Source of the DNA: Pseudopedobacter beijingensis
GTDB taxonomy: Bacteria > Bacteroidota > Bacteroidia > Sphingobacteriales > Sphingobacteriaceae
Length of the DNA stretch: 64,000 bases
Direction: 5' to 3'
Assembly (NCBI RefSeq): GCF_042678145.1
Contig: NZ_JBHUDG010000050.1
Coordinates: 124,001-188,000, forward strand
Shown here: piece after piece, positions 18,055-27,304 of the stretch
Layout of the letters: each line of letters starts with the position of its first letter
How positions within the stretch are numbered: the stretch's first letter is position 1
Position numbers and translations under genes: made by a program
The notes under the pieces: model-generated
Databases searched by the model: none
Told to the model about the DNA's origin: nothing
Seen by the model: only the letters and a program-made list of their open reading frames with translations

Positions 18055-19341
18055 TTAATTTACAATGAGCTTCTTCCCCTCTAAACGAACACTAATATTC
18101 GAAGCATTTAGCAATTCAACGATTGATTGTATAGGTAAATTTTTACTCATCTTACCAGTAAAAGTCTCTTCAGGAATCCCCTTAGTGTACACCACTTTTA
18201 AATCATACCAGCGAGCTATTTGCTTCATCATTTCATCTAAAGGAGTATTCTTAAAGTGGAATAGGTTCTCTTTCCATGCAATAAACGAGGTAACATCTAC
18301 TTCTTTTACCTGAATAGCTCCATTTAGACCTTTCTTACTTTGTTGATTAGGTTTTAATATAATTTCTTGCTTATCAATTTCACCTGATTCTTTGGTAGTT
18401 ACTGGGCGAATAGCAACTATCCCTTCCACCAAAGTGGTTGTTATATCAGTATCTCCCTCATAAGCCGACACATTAAACTGGGTGCCTATGACTCTTAAAC
18501 TTTGTCCGTTAGTTTTAACTATAAAAGGAACTTTACTTTTTGTTACTTTATTAATTTTTGAAGCCACATCAAAATATGCCTCTCCCTGTAACTCTACTAT
18601 ACGTTCTTCATCCTCAAATTTTGCTGGAAGAGACAATGTAGTTCCCGCATTAAGCCAAACCTGAGTCCCATCTGAAAGAATTACTTTGTAACTCACTCCT
18701 TTCGGAGTTGTAAGAGTCAAGTATTCTTTTTTTGAGTTATTTTTAAGATCTCTTTTTCTGTTTATAGAGTATACATCATTATCTAATACCATAGAACTAT
18801 CCTGATAAAGGATATTGTCGCTGATAATTATTCCTTCTTGTTCTGTATTCAGACTAATCTTTTGCCCGTCAGCCAATGTTAAAACTGCACCGTTATCTAT
18901 AGAAGGGATCTTTTTAAGATTAATACTTATAGGTTGCTTTTCCCTCGTTAAATGATAATGATTTAGCATCCAAAGCCCGACACACACGGTAATACCAACA
19001 AGAATAGCAGCATAAGGCAACCACTTCTTCCAAATACTTTTTACGGGAACAGATATACGGGATAATACAACCTGTTCCATTTTTTTGGACTTTTTTGCAC
19101 CATCTCTATTTTTCCACAACTCATCAAATAACTTTAAATCAGCTACCAACAGTTCTTCGTTAGACAATTCATCCAACAACGTACGGTTCTCTGGTGCCAC
19201 ATTTGTCCACTCTTCCAATACAGACAGTTCTTCAGAGGTAATCGTTCCTTGAAGCTTCCTAAAAATCAATACCGAAATTTCAGTCCGTACGTTATGCATC
19301 TTTTCTTTTTCGTATTTTCTAATAGAAACAGGAAAAGTCAA
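18055..19341 (-). CDS. FecR-family anti-sigma factor
   Basis: Protein of 428 residues. M15 (19299, MHNVRTE) is a likelier start than M1. The cytoplasmic N-terminal region (~15-100) binds the ECF sigma factor. One transmembrane helix (KWLPYAAILVGITVCVGLW, ~105-125) is followed by a periplasmic FecR domain (YKVILSDGTQVWLNAGTTLS, GEAYFDV, FNVSAYEGD). The C-terminal DUF4974-like domain (last ~70 residues, FKNTPLDEMMKQIARWYDLKVVY) meets the STN domain of SusC. It is encoded between the sigma gene and susC. The role is to hold the sigma factor until SusC signals that substrate is present. Confidence 0.9.
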   Translation of the reverse strand: MTFPVSIRKYEKEKMHNVRTEISVLIFRKLQGTITSEELSVLEEWTNVAPENRTLLDELSNEELLVADLKLFDELWKNRDGAKKSKKMEQVVLSRISVPVKSIWKKWLPYAAILVGITVCVGLWMLNHYHLTREKQPISINLKKIPSIDNGAVLTLADGQKISLNTEQEGIIISDNILYQDSSMVLDNDVYSINRKRDLKNNSKKEYLTLTTPKGVSYKVILSDGTQVWLNAGTTLSLPAKFEDEERIVELQGEAYFDVASKINKVTKSKVPFIVKTNGQSLRVIGTQFNVSAYEGDTDITTTLVEGIVAIRPVTTKESGEIDKQEIILKPNQQSKKGLNGAIQVKEVDVTSFIAWKENLFHFKNTPLDEMMKQIARWYDLKVVYTKGIPEETFTGKMSKNLPIQSIVELLNASNISVRLEGKKLIVN

Positions 19342-19455
19342 AGAACCTGTCTTAAAATTTTATTTTTTTTTATTAGACCGAATTTTAGGGATAGAAATGG
19401 AATAATAAGTACAGCAGATTAACTCATTAACACACAAATAATAAATAAAATAAAC

Positions 19456-20046
19456 CTATCTAACAGGGGTAGAAAGAATATATAAGAATATAATGTAATA
19501 CAACAAACCTTTATTCTTAAAGAATTTTTGTAAAGTTTGTGTCGCTCTGGAACGAGCTAGAAATACGGCATTTGGAGAAATACCCAACTCTAAACAAATT
19601 TCTTCTGTAGAAAGTCCTTCAAAATAAGACAACCTAAAGACCTTAGCTTGCTGTGTAGGTAACCGTTCTAATTCCTGATAAATAAGGGCTATGGTTTCTG
19701 TATGAATAATTCCTGTCAACACATCATTACCTGGCTGTAAAATTTCTTCTGACAATTCATCATAGTTAGTACGCCGGCGTGTATCTGCTAATTCTAAATG
19801 ATTAAAACAGGCATTTCTGGTAGATATGTATAAAAAAGCCTTTATATTCTCTAAGGATTTAAAATTCTTTCTCGCCTCCCATACTTTTACAAAAGTGTCT
19901 TGTACAATTTCTTCCGCGACTTCTTCCCTTTTCACAATACGTTGTGCAAAATAGGTTAGCTCACGCAAATGTTTTTGCATAAAGTATCGAAGCCCTTTTT
20001 GCTTTCCTTCTCTTAACAAATTTAAATGGGAATCTATAGTCGTCAT
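19456..20046 (-). CDS. ECF-type RNA polymerase sigma factor
   Basis: Protein of 196 residues with sigma region 2 (AEEIVQDTFVKVWEARKNF) and region 4 HTH (LPTQQAKVFRLSYFEGLSTEEICLELGISPNAVFLARSRA). The size and spacing are typical of the Bacteroidota ECF factors that pair with FecR. It is the first gene of the leftward locus, with fecR 114 bp downstream. The C-terminus is unusually hydrophobic (LLYYIIFLYILSTPV), which could place it near the membrane or be functionally neutral. It is expected to switch on susC and the following genes. Confidence 0.92.
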   Translation of the reverse strand: MTTIDSHLNLLREGKQKGLRYFMQKHLRELTYFAQRIVKREEVAEEIVQDTFVKVWEARKNFKSLENIKAFLYISTRNACFNHLELADTRRRTNYDELSEEILQPGNDVLTGIIHTETIALIYQELERLPTQQAKVFRLSYFEGLSTEEICLELGISPNAVFLARSRATQTLQKFFKNKGLLYYIIFLYILSTPVR

Positions 20047-20265
20047 TGTAAACGCAATTTAATGCAAAAAAAATCAAAAAACATACTACATAAATAAAAT
20101 ACCTAATAAGCAATAAAAATCTAAATTACACAGATTGTCATGAAATCTCTCTCTATAACATTATTCAATAAGTTAGAGGTACTACATTTTCAATTAAAAA
20201 TAACATTGTGTATAAGTACACTTGCTACATTTACTAAATGTAAATTGATGATATACTAAAATAAA

Positions 20266-20300
20266 AAAAGGCAAAAGATTATTAAAATCTTTTGCCTTTT
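20266..20300 (-). terminator. Rho-independent terminator of tRNA-His
   Basis: A perfect 15-bp stem (20266-20280 with 20286-20300) has a 5-nt loop. On the minus strand it is followed by a T-run. It sits directly downstream of tRNA-His. The region 20047-20265 shows no gene. Confidence 0.8.
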
Positions 20301-20304
20301 AGCG

Positions 20305-20379
20305 GGTAAGCAATGGGGCTCGAACCCACGACCCTCAGAACCACAATCTGATGCTCTAACCAACTGAGCTATGCCTACC
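20305..20379 (-). tRNA. tRNA-His (anticodon GTG)
   Basis: The minus strand folds as a full cloverleaf: acceptor stem, D-arm (GCTCAGTTGGTTAGAGC), anticodon loop TTGTGGT with GTG, and T-arm with TTCGAGC. An extra 5' G (G-1, at 20379) faces the discriminator C73 (20305), the hallmark of tRNA-His. CCA is not encoded. Confidence 0.95.
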
Positions 20380-20393
20380 GTGTTTTGTGACGA

Positions 20394-20424
20394 CAAAAGT
20401 ATAACAAAAAAGCAGATTAAACAA
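20394..20424 (-). promoter_or_regulatory. Bacteroidota-type promoter for tRNA-His
   Basis: On the minus strand there is TTG (20424-20422), a 20-nt spacer, then TACTTTTG (20401-20394). This fits the -33 TTG / -7 TAnnTTTG consensus, 14 bp before the tRNA 5' end. Confidence 0.6.
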
Positions 20425-20524
20425 CTTTTAAAGCTTTTTTTTCATTTTTTCAATTAATCATCTGATTATAAGACTAAAAAACTTTTACCCTACAGATTTT
20501 AATAGCAATGCTTACCTTCGCTAC

Positions 20525-20986
20525 ATGATTCAATTGTATACAGACGGTGCTTCAAGCGGTAATCCGGGTCCTGGAGGATATGGTGTAATCCTACGTTCAG
20601 GTCCTCATTATAAAGAAATTTCTGAAGGATTTAGGATAACCACCAACAACAGAATGGAGCTACTTGCAGTATGTATTGGACTGGAAGCAATTAAGAAACC
20701 TAATCAGACGGTTACTGTATATTCTGACTCTAAATATGTGATTGATTCAGTAGAAAAAAAATGGGTATTTGGTTGGTTAAAAAAAGGATTTGAAGGAAAA
20801 AAGAATAAAGATCTTTGGTTAAGATTTTTACAACTTTATAAAATTCATAAAGTAAGCTTTATTTGGGTAAAGGGACACGCCGGGCATCCTGAAAATGAAA
20901 GATGTGATCAGTTAGCGGTTTTGGCTTCTAAAAGCAAAGATTTGAAAATAGATACTGTATTTGAGGCTACAAATGGGAATACTTAA
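20525..20986 (+). CDS. rnhA: Ribonuclease HI
   Basis: Protein of 153 residues with the canonical RNase HI layout: YTDGASSGNPGPGGYG (catalytic Asp7), NNRMELLA (Glu), YSDSKYV (Asp), and WVKGHAGHPENERCDQLA (His loop and last Asp). It cleaves the RNA strand of RNA-DNA hybrids in the cytoplasm. It is a single gene facing uxuA across a shared terminator. TACCTTCG at 20513-20520 is one base off a -7 box and lies only 4 bp before the ATG, so the leader may be very short. Confidence 0.95.
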   Translation: MIQLYTDGASSGNPGPGGYGVILRSGPHYKEISEGFRITTNNRMELLAVCIGLEAIKKPNQTVTVYSDSKYVIDSVEKKWVFGWLKKGFEGKKNKDLWLRFLQLYKIHKVSFIWVKGHAGHPENERCDQLAVLASKSKDLKIDTVFEATNGNT

Positions 20987-20997
20987 AAATAAAATTC

Positions 20998-21039
20998 AAA
21001 AAACCTGAAGACAGTTTACTATACCATCTTCAGGTTTTT
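20998..21039. terminator. Bidirectional terminator between rnhA and uxuA
   Basis: AAAAAACCTGAAGA and TCTTCAGGTTTTT form a stem of about 12 bp with A- and T-tracts on both sides, in the gap between two convergent genes. Confidence 0.8.
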
Positions 21040-21048
21040 CAAAAAAGC

Positions 21049-22227
21049 TTATACAGATTTTTTACTCATTGCAATTCCGTGCTCCAGCCCTCTCAATTCG
21101 GCCAAACCTCTTAAACGCCCAATAGCAGAATAACCCGGATTAGTTGTTTTATTCAAATCGTCCAGCATTTGATGTCCATGATCTGGCCGCATAGGAATAC
21201 ACTCTCCCCTCCTTTGCATTAAATCTACAATTTCATTTACTACGGCGAACATATCTACATCTCCTTCTAGATGATTGTCTTCATAGAAATCACCAAATTC
21301 ATTTCTCCTGGTACTTCTTAAATGCAGGAAATTAATGCGGTCACCAAATTGTTTTACCATTTCAGGAAGATTATTATCTGCTCTAACACCAAATGATCCG
21401 GTACAAAGACATAATCCATTACTTAATGAAGGTATTGCATCTACCAGAGCCTGAATATCCGAAGCTGTGCTTACCACCCTTGACAATCCCAAAATACTAT
21501 AGGGAGGATCGTCAGGGTGTATTACCATTTTCACACCACATTCTTCTGCTACAGGTATAATCTGCGAAAGAAAATAAATCAGATTTGCCCTCAGCTGCTC
21601 AGCATCAACACCTTTATACTGATCTAAAGCATTTTGAAATTTCTCTAAAGTAAAGCTTTCCTCGCTTCCCGGCAAACCGGCTATAATGTTTCTTTGCAGA
21701 AGCAACTTCTCATCCTCTGACATGAGCTTAAAACGCTCTTCTGCCCTCTTGATCTCCTCAGCGGTATAATCAGACTCCGCTCCCTTTCTTTTCAGGATAA
21801 AGACATCAAAAGCAACAAAAGCAGCTTTCTCAAATCGTAAAGCCTTAGATCCGTCTTCCACTTCGTAGGCCAGATCGGTTCGGGTCCAATCTAAAACAGG
21901 CATAAAATTGTAAGTCACAGTACTGATACCACAACTCGCCAGATTTCTGATAGACGTTTTATAATTTTCTATGTGCAGAATATAATCTCCGGTTTGTGTT
22001 TTTATAGCTTCCGAAACCGGCACACTTTCTACTACATTCCATACTAAACCTGCATTTTCTATTATCTCCTGACGTTTTTTTATCTCTTCACAAGTCCACA
22101 CTTCTCCATTAGGAATATGATGTAAGGCACTTACTACTCCTGTACAACCCGCCTGCAAAATATCAGATAAACTAACGGGATCATTAGGTCCATACCAACG
22201 CATGGTCTGGATCATTCTATAATTCAT
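21049..22227 (-). CDS. uxuA: Mannonate dehydratase
   Basis: Protein of 392 residues of the UxuA TIM-barrel family: TMRWYGPNDPVSLSDILQAGCTGVVSALHHIPNGEVW at the start, CGISTVTYNFMPVLDWTRTDL, VIHPDDPPYSILGLSR, FLHLRSTRR and PMRPDHGHQMLDD. It converts D-mannonate to 2-keto-3-deoxygluconate in hexuronate catabolism, using a divalent metal. It starts 16 bp after the SDR gene, forming a two-gene operon divergent from a LacI-type regulator. Start and length agree with the family. Confidence 0.95.
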   Translation of the reverse strand: MNYRMIQTMRWYGPNDPVSLSDILQAGCTGVVSALHHIPNGEVWTCEEIKKRQEIIENAGLVWNVVESVPVSEAIKTQTGDYILHIENYKTSIRNLASCGISTVTYNFMPVLDWTRTDLAYEVEDGSKALRFEKAAFVAFDVFILKRKGAESDYTAEEIKRAEERFKLMSEDEKLLLQRNIIAGLPGSEESFTLEKFQNALDQYKGVDAEQLRANLIYFLSQIIPVAEECGVKMVIHPDDPPYSILGLSRVVSTASDIQALVDAIPSLSNGLCLCTGSFGVRADNNLPEMVKQFGDRINFLHLRSTRRNEFGDFYEDNHLEGDVDMFAVVNEIVDLMQRRGECIPMRPDHGHQMLDDLNKTTNPGYSAIGRLRGLAELRGLEHGIAMSKKSV

Positions 22228-22243
22228 TCTTTTTCGCTAAATC

Positions 22244-23062
22244 TTAAACACCACCAAAAACGGCAAAACCTCCGTCTACATTAACTACCGTACCTGTCAC
22301 AAATTTAGAAGCATCGCTTAATAACCATACCAATGCACCTTCTAATTCTTCTGCTTTTCCAAAACGTTTAAACGGAGTTTGCTTAACCACTAAATTTCCT
22401 CTTTCTTTATATGTTCCATCCGGATTGGTCAATAAATCTCTGTTTTGTTCAGTAAGGAAAAATCCCGGAGCAATAGCATTCATTCTGATAGCATCTCCGT
22501 AACGGTTTGCTAACTCTACAGAAAACCATTTTGTATAACTATCTATAGCTGTTTTTGCCATACTATAGCCTAATACTTTTGTTATTACTCTTTGGGCAGA
22601 CATAGATGAGATATTAACAATAACACCATTGCCTGTACTTACTATATCTGGACCAAAAACTTGTGTAGGTATTACAGAACCAAAAAGGTTAAGGTTTAAT
22701 ACTTGTTGCAATGCCGGAATATCCAGTTTAAAAATATCGGCTCCTGGCTCCACTACCGCTCCTGGCATGTTACCTCCGGCTCCATTTACCAAAGCATCTA
22801 TTTTTCCAAACTCTTTAAGAATAATTTCTTTAGCTTGGATCATACTTTGCTCATCTAAAACATCTGCGGCAACACCTATTGCCTGGCCTCCACTGGCATT
22901 AATTTCTGCTGCCCTGTTTTTAGCAACATCTTCTTTTCTGCCTAGTATGGCTACTTTACCTCCTGCCTGTGCTATGGCACTTACAAAAGATTTCCCAAGT
23001 ACACCGGTTCCTCCGGTTACGACAACGACTTTCCCTTCTAAAGAAAATGGATTATTATTCAT
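22244..23062 (-). CDS. uxuB: SDR-family D-mannonate oxidoreductase (fructuronate reductase)
   Basis: Protein of 272 residues with the short-chain dehydrogenase fold: TGGTGVLGKSF nucleotide loop (~16-26), NGAGG motif, catalytic Ser plus YSMAK (Tyr/Lys), and the C-terminal GTVVNVDGGFAVFGG. Members of this SDR group encoded next to uxuA reduce D-fructuronate to D-mannonate, replacing the long-chain UxuB of E. coli. The gene symbol follows that context, not the fold. It is first in the uxu operon, with its start 141 bp from the divergent regulator start. Confidence 0.8.
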   Translation of the reverse strand: MNNNPFSLEGKVVVVTGGTGVLGKSFVSAIAQAGGKVAILGRKEDVAKNRAAEINASGGQAIGVAADVLDEQSMIQAKEIILKEFGKIDALVNGAGGNMPGAVVEPGADIFKLDIPALQQVLNLNLFGSVIPTQVFGPDIVSTGNGVIVNISSMSAQRVITKVLGYSMAKTAIDSYTKWFSVELANRYGDAIRMNAIAPGFFLTEQNRDLLTNPDGTYKERGNLVVKQTPFKRFGKAEELEGALVWLLSDASKFVTGTVVNVDGGFAVFGGV

Positions 23063-23111
23063 ATATCTATAGTTTTTTATTTTTGAAATAATGGTTCTTT
23101 TTAACGGAACA

Positions 23112-23123
23112 GATAATATTATC
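23112..23123. promoter_or_regulatory. Palindrome in the uxuBA-lacI intergenic region
   Basis: GATAATATTATC is a perfect 12-bp palindrome, 50 bp upstream of the SDR start codon. Its position suits an operator of the uxu operon, but no footprint or second copy supports this. Confidence 0.4.
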
Positions 23124-23176
23124 GATGAATTTCCTTATTTTTTAGGTATTTTAGCCTATATTTTTAGTATTTTTTT

Positions 23177-23192
23177 ACGTAATCCATTACGT
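23177..23192. promoter_or_regulatory. Candidate LacI-family operator in front of its own gene
   Basis: ACGTAAT-CC-ATTACGT is a perfect inverted repeat with 7-bp arms. It ends 11 bp before the ATG of the LacI-type regulator, the right geometry for autorepression. LacI-family operators are palindromes of this size. Confidence 0.5.
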
Positions 23193-23203
23193 TCTTTTTT
23201 CAG

Positions 23204-24211
23204 ATGAAAAATATAACGCTTAAAGAACTTGCTAAACAGCTTAATTTATCGGTGCCAACTGTATCCAGGGCACTCAATGATAGCTATGAAATTAGTCAGG
23301 AGACTAAAGATAAGGTTAATGCTCTTGCTCAGGAACTTAATTATCGCCCTAATCCTTTTGCTTCCTCATTACGTAAAAACAGAAGTAAAACTATTGCTCT
23401 TGTAATTCCAGAAATATCCAGCGTATTCTTTTCTCAGATAACCAAAGGTGTAGAAGCTGTGGCCAACAACAAAGGTTACCATGTAATTATTTGTTGTTCT
23501 GATGAAAAAATTGACAAAGAAACTGAGATTGTACAACATCTTATTGATGGACGGGTAGACGGTATTTTATTATCTACGTCTGCCGAAACTACCGACGGCA
23601 AGCACCTGGAAAGCTTTGTTGAACGAAAAATACCTGTGGTATTATTTGACAGAACCATAGAAAATATGCCTTTTTCTTCTGTTACCAGCAACGATTACGA
23701 AAGTTCTTACGCTGCTACAGTACATTTGATTGAAAATAATTGTAACAGTATTGGTTTTTTAAAGTTTGGCAAAAACCTTCAAAATATTGAAAAGCGATTA
23801 AAAGGTTACCAGCAGGCTTTAACTGATTATAACCTGAAACCAAACAACAATCTGATATTAACTTTGGAGCAGGATGCTGATGAAAATATTGAAAAAATCA
23901 AAAGGTTTATCCTAAATAAAAAACCTGATGCTTTATTCGCTTCTGTTGAACACCTTGCAATGGCTACTTATGATGCCTGTAAACAGATTGACTTAACAAT
24001 TCCCAACAACCTTAAATTACTGGCTTATTCTAACTTAAATATTGCCCGACATTTTAGCCCTCCATTAACAACAATTGTGCAACCAGCCTACGAAATTGGA
24101 GAAAGTTCGGCTACTTTACTACTTAATTTACTTAAGAACAAGCATCTTGACGAAATTGAGGATCTGATGATAGATTCTGAAATATCGTTCAGAGCATCAA
24201 CAGAAAATTAA
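23204..24211 (+). CDS. LacI-family transcriptional regulator
   Basis: Protein of 335 residues. The N-terminal HTH (ITLKELAKQLNLSVPTVSRALNDS) and hinge helix (RPNPFASSLRKNRSKTIALVIP) are typical, followed by a periplasmic-binding-protein-like effector domain (GRVDGILLSTS, VVLFDR). It is divergent from uxuA and the SDR gene, with two palindromes in the shared 141-bp region. It probably senses a hexuronate intermediate and controls the uxu operon; the effector is inferred. Its stop is 21 bp from the end of the convergent sbcC. Confidence 0.93.
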   Translation: MKNITLKELAKQLNLSVPTVSRALNDSYEISQETKDKVNALAQELNYRPNPFASSLRKNRSKTIALVIPEISSVFFSQITKGVEAVANNKGYHVIICCSDEKIDKETEIVQHLIDGRVDGILLSTSAETTDGKHLESFVERKIPVVLFDRTIENMPFSSVTSNDYESSYAATVHLIENNCNSIGFLKFGKNLQNIEKRLKGYQQALTDYNLKPNNNLILTLEQDADENIEKIKRFILNKKPDALFASVEHLAMATYDACKQIDLTIPNNLKLLAYSNLNIARHFSPPLTTIVQPAYEIGESSATLLLNLLKNKHLDEIEDLMIDSEISFRASTEN

Positions 24212-24232
24212 ATAATCTAAATAGACTATTTT

Positions 24233-27200
24233 CTATTCCCAACTTCCTGTAATCAGACTCCCCTGATTGGCGTCATTCATCACTTTTAAGAATACATCTA
24301 TCTCTTGTTGTAAATCTTCTACGTGTGAAATGACCCCAACTACTCTATTTTCTTTTCTTAAAGATTTTAAAGTATCAAACGCTACCTGTAAAGCTTCTTT
24401 ATCTAAAGATCCAAAACCTTCATCCAGAAAGAAAAAATTCTGTTCTGACTTGTTTTGCTTCTGCACACTTTCTGCCAATGCCAGAGCTAGCGAAAGCGAA
24501 GCCTGAAAGGTTTGCCCCCCCGATAACGTTTTTACACTTCTCAATTTCCCGTCGTTTAAATAATCTCTTATTAAAAAATCGTTCTTATCAGAGAGTTCTA
24601 ATTTTAATTGCTGACGGCTTAGTTTATAAAAACGTTCATTAGCAGCAGCACATAATTGTTGAAGGTAAAAACTTGATATATAATTCACAAAACCACTAGA
24701 TCTAAATAAATTCTTTAGTTTATCTATATTTTCTGAACGGATCTTTAATGTTTCCAGATTTGCCAGCAAAACCTGTTTCTTTTCAAGATCTTCTTCTTGT
24801 CTTTTCAAAAAAACGTCTTCTTTTATTTTCTGCGCATTCTGTGTTTCAAAAACCTCGGTAACAACTTTTAACTGTTCTTTTTCTAATTGGTAATTCTCTT
24901 CATCAAACAATTTCCCTTCCAGTTCTTTAGCCAATCTTTGGGTGTTCTGTTCTGCATTGTACAGTTGCGCATTAAATTGCTGAATTGCTTTATCTTGTTC
25001 CTGAACATTCATAACCTCAGACAGCACTTCTTTTACCTGATTAATATCTGCAAATGGAGAATTAGAGAGATTTTGTCCTAATTGTGCAGCTATGTGCTCC
25101 AGCTCATCGTTAATCACCTTCAGCTGAGTAGATAAATTATGCTTACGTTCTGAAAAAACTATCTGTTGCTGTTTCTGTTCCTCTATCTGTTGAGTCAGTT
25201 TTTCATACTCGGTTTGTATGGTTAAGATACGCTGAGTCAAGGCAGATTTCTCTTCTTCTAACTGAGTTAAGCTATAATTAGCATTTAACAAATCTTTAGT
25301 AACCAATTGTTGCTTTAAAAGTGCTACCTGCCCCTCTTTTTCCCTGTAACTTAGCAATATTTTATCCAGCGCAGCTCTGTATTTACTTATCGTGTCTTCC
25401 TCTGCTTTTAATTGCTGTCTCTGTTTTTCCAATAACAATTCCTTACTATCTAATACACGCTGTAATTCTTCGACCTCCTGTTCTTTCTTTTCAAGTAAGG
25501 CTTCATCATCTGCATTAAAATCCTTCCATATAAAAGTTTGTAAATGCTTTTCTAAATCCAGGTTATGTTGTTTAAACCTCAATAAGAGCTTTTCTTTGGC
25601 TTCTTGTTGATTTTTTAAAGCATATTCCAAGTTTTGAAAACTAATTAAAAGATCTCCTAAAGTTTTTTTGTTTTTTTTGAGCTCTACTAATTTCTCTTGT
25701 TCTTCCTGCTGATGCGAAGCAACGTCCTCTACATGTAACGTTTGCGGATGATCCGACGAACCACAAAGAGGACAAGGTTCATTAGGTTTTAAATTAGCAA
25801 CATATTCACCCAACTTGAGTTGTAACTGATAATGATTAAACTTTTCGTTGATTAAAACCTCTTCTTTTTCTAGTAATTCGAGCTTATTTCGGATTAACTC
25901 TAAAGAAAAAACAGAATTTAACACACTATTAATCAACAACTCACCTTTACTTATCTCTAGTATTTGTTCTTTTATATTATTAATCTGATTCTCGACAATA
26001 TGCAATTCAGAAGCATCCTGATCTACGAAACTTTTCAGATGTTTTTTATTGAGATACCATTGCTTTAATACGTTTAGATAGCCCAAATCAAGCAATTGCT
26101 TTTTAACATGCTTCTCCTCTTCTGCAAGCATATCCAGAGATGCATTCAACTGAATACGCTCGGTTTCCTTATCCTGGAGAAGCTTTTTTCCCTTATCTAC
26201 TCTTATAGCTAATTCCGCAGTTTCTTCTTCTAATTTTCGCACTGCAGACAATCGCTCAACATCCTGTAATTGTATCTTTAAATCATCTACTTTATCGTAT
26301 GACAATTTGACATTTGACAATTTCAACACATTATTATTCAGCTCATTTAAAACTTTATCTAAACTTATTATTAGCGAAGATAATTCCTGATTTATCTGAC
26401 CTTCTTGCTGTGTTAATTTCGACTGCTGTACCAGATCTGTCTTAAAATATTGAAGACCATAACTGTATTGTTCAAGCTTTTTTTTCAGATTTTCAAAGTA
26501 TGCTCTCCTACCTTCCAGTTCTTGCTGATGACGCAACTGAGATTGATACTCTGTATAGGTTTGCCTTAATTTCTCTAAAGACTGTACTTGCAAAACTTTG
26601 CTTTCCATTTGTAATTTAGCTTGAGACACTTGCTTAGTCAATTCTACCAAACGTTGTTTGCTATGTTCAATCTCTTCAACAGACACATTTTGATAATTTG
26701 CAAGCTCTCCATTCAAATGCTGTACATTTTCGGTATTCTTTTTCTCTAAAGAAGCTGCCTGATAAAAGAACTCATATTTTTCCAACTGAAATATCTCCCG
26801 CAGCATCACAGTTCTGTCCTTATCGCCCAATTGCAAAAACTCCTGAAATTTACCCTGAGGAATGATAATAGTTCTTCTGAAATTATCGTAGCTTAATCCA
26901 ATTACTTTTTCACCATTAGCCCCTTCTAAAGGTTGCCAGCTACCATCTTTTTCCAACTTATAAGACGTACGTTCTAACGTCCCTACCTTATCATGTTGTT
27001 TCGAATTCCTTTTCCCCCTAACCACAAATCGATACTGATGTTGATCATAATTGACAAAAACAAAATCTATCAGTAACTCGTTAGATCTTAGGTTCATCAT
27101 ATTATAACTTCTGTTATCAGTACGGTTCAATCGCTCTGTATCACCATATAAAGCATAAGAAATAGCTTCTAAAACAGAAGACTTACCCGATCCTACTGAG

Positions 27201-27304
27201 CCAAATATCCCAAAAAGCTGACCTTCCAGCAGTTTGGTAAAATCTATGGTTTGCTCTTGTTGATAAGAATATAAACCTTTTATTGTTAATGAAACGGGAA
27301 TCAT
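24233..27304 (-). CDS. sbcC: Nuclease SbcCD, ATPase subunit SbcC (Rad50-like)
   Basis: Protein of 1023 residues. The N-terminal ABC half has Walker A GSVGSGKSS (~35-43). Long coiled coils follow, with the zinc-hook CPLC at residues 511-514 at the apex. The C-terminal half has signature LSGGQTFQASLSLALALAE and Walker B FFFLDEGFGSLD. With SbcD it forms the complex that cleaves DNA hairpins and processes blocked ends. The start overlaps the sbcD stop as ATGA (27301-27304), so the two are translationally coupled. Confidence 0.96.
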   Translation of the reverse strand: MIPVSLTIKGLYSYQQEQTIDFTKLLEGQLFGIFGSVGSGKSSVLEAISYALYGDTERLNRTDNRSYNMMNLRSNELLIDFVFVNYDQHQYRFVVRGKRNSKQHDKVGTLERTSYKLEKDGSWQPLEGANGEKVIGLSYDNFRRTIIIPQGKFQEFLQLGDKDRTVMLREIFQLEKYEFFYQAASLEKKNTENVQHLNGELANYQNVSVEEIEHSKQRLVELTKQVSQAKLQMESKVLQVQSLEKLRQTYTEYQSQLRHQQELEGRRAYFENLKKKLEQYSYGLQYFKTDLVQQSKLTQQEGQINQELSSLIISLDKVLNELNNNVLKLSNVKLSYDKVDDLKIQLQDVERLSAVRKLEEETAELAIRVDKGKKLLQDKETERIQLNASLDMLAEEEKHVKKQLLDLGYLNVLKQWYLNKKHLKSFVDQDASELHIVENQINNIKEQILEISKGELLINSVLNSVFSLELIRNKLELLEKEEVLINEKFNHYQLQLKLGEYVANLKPNEPCPLCGSSDHPQTLHVEDVASHQQEEQEKLVELKKNKKTLGDLLISFQNLEYALKNQQEAKEKLLLRFKQHNLDLEKHLQTFIWKDFNADDEALLEKKEQEVEELQRVLDSKELLLEKQRQQLKAEEDTISKYRAALDKILLSYREKEGQVALLKQQLVTKDLLNANYSLTQLEEEKSALTQRILTIQTEYEKLTQQIEEQKQQQIVFSERKHNLSTQLKVINDELEHIAAQLGQNLSNSPFADINQVKEVLSEVMNVQEQDKAIQQFNAQLYNAEQNTQRLAKELEGKLFDEENYQLEKEQLKVVTEVFETQNAQKIKEDVFLKRQEEDLEKKQVLLANLETLKIRSENIDKLKNLFRSSGFVNYISSFYLQQLCAAANERFYKLSRQQLKLELSDKNDFLIRDYLNDGKLRSVKTLSGGQTFQASLSLALALAESVQKQNKSEQNFFFLDEGFGSLDKEALQVAFDTLKSLRKENRVVGVISHVEDLQQEIDVFLKVMNDANQGSLITGSWE

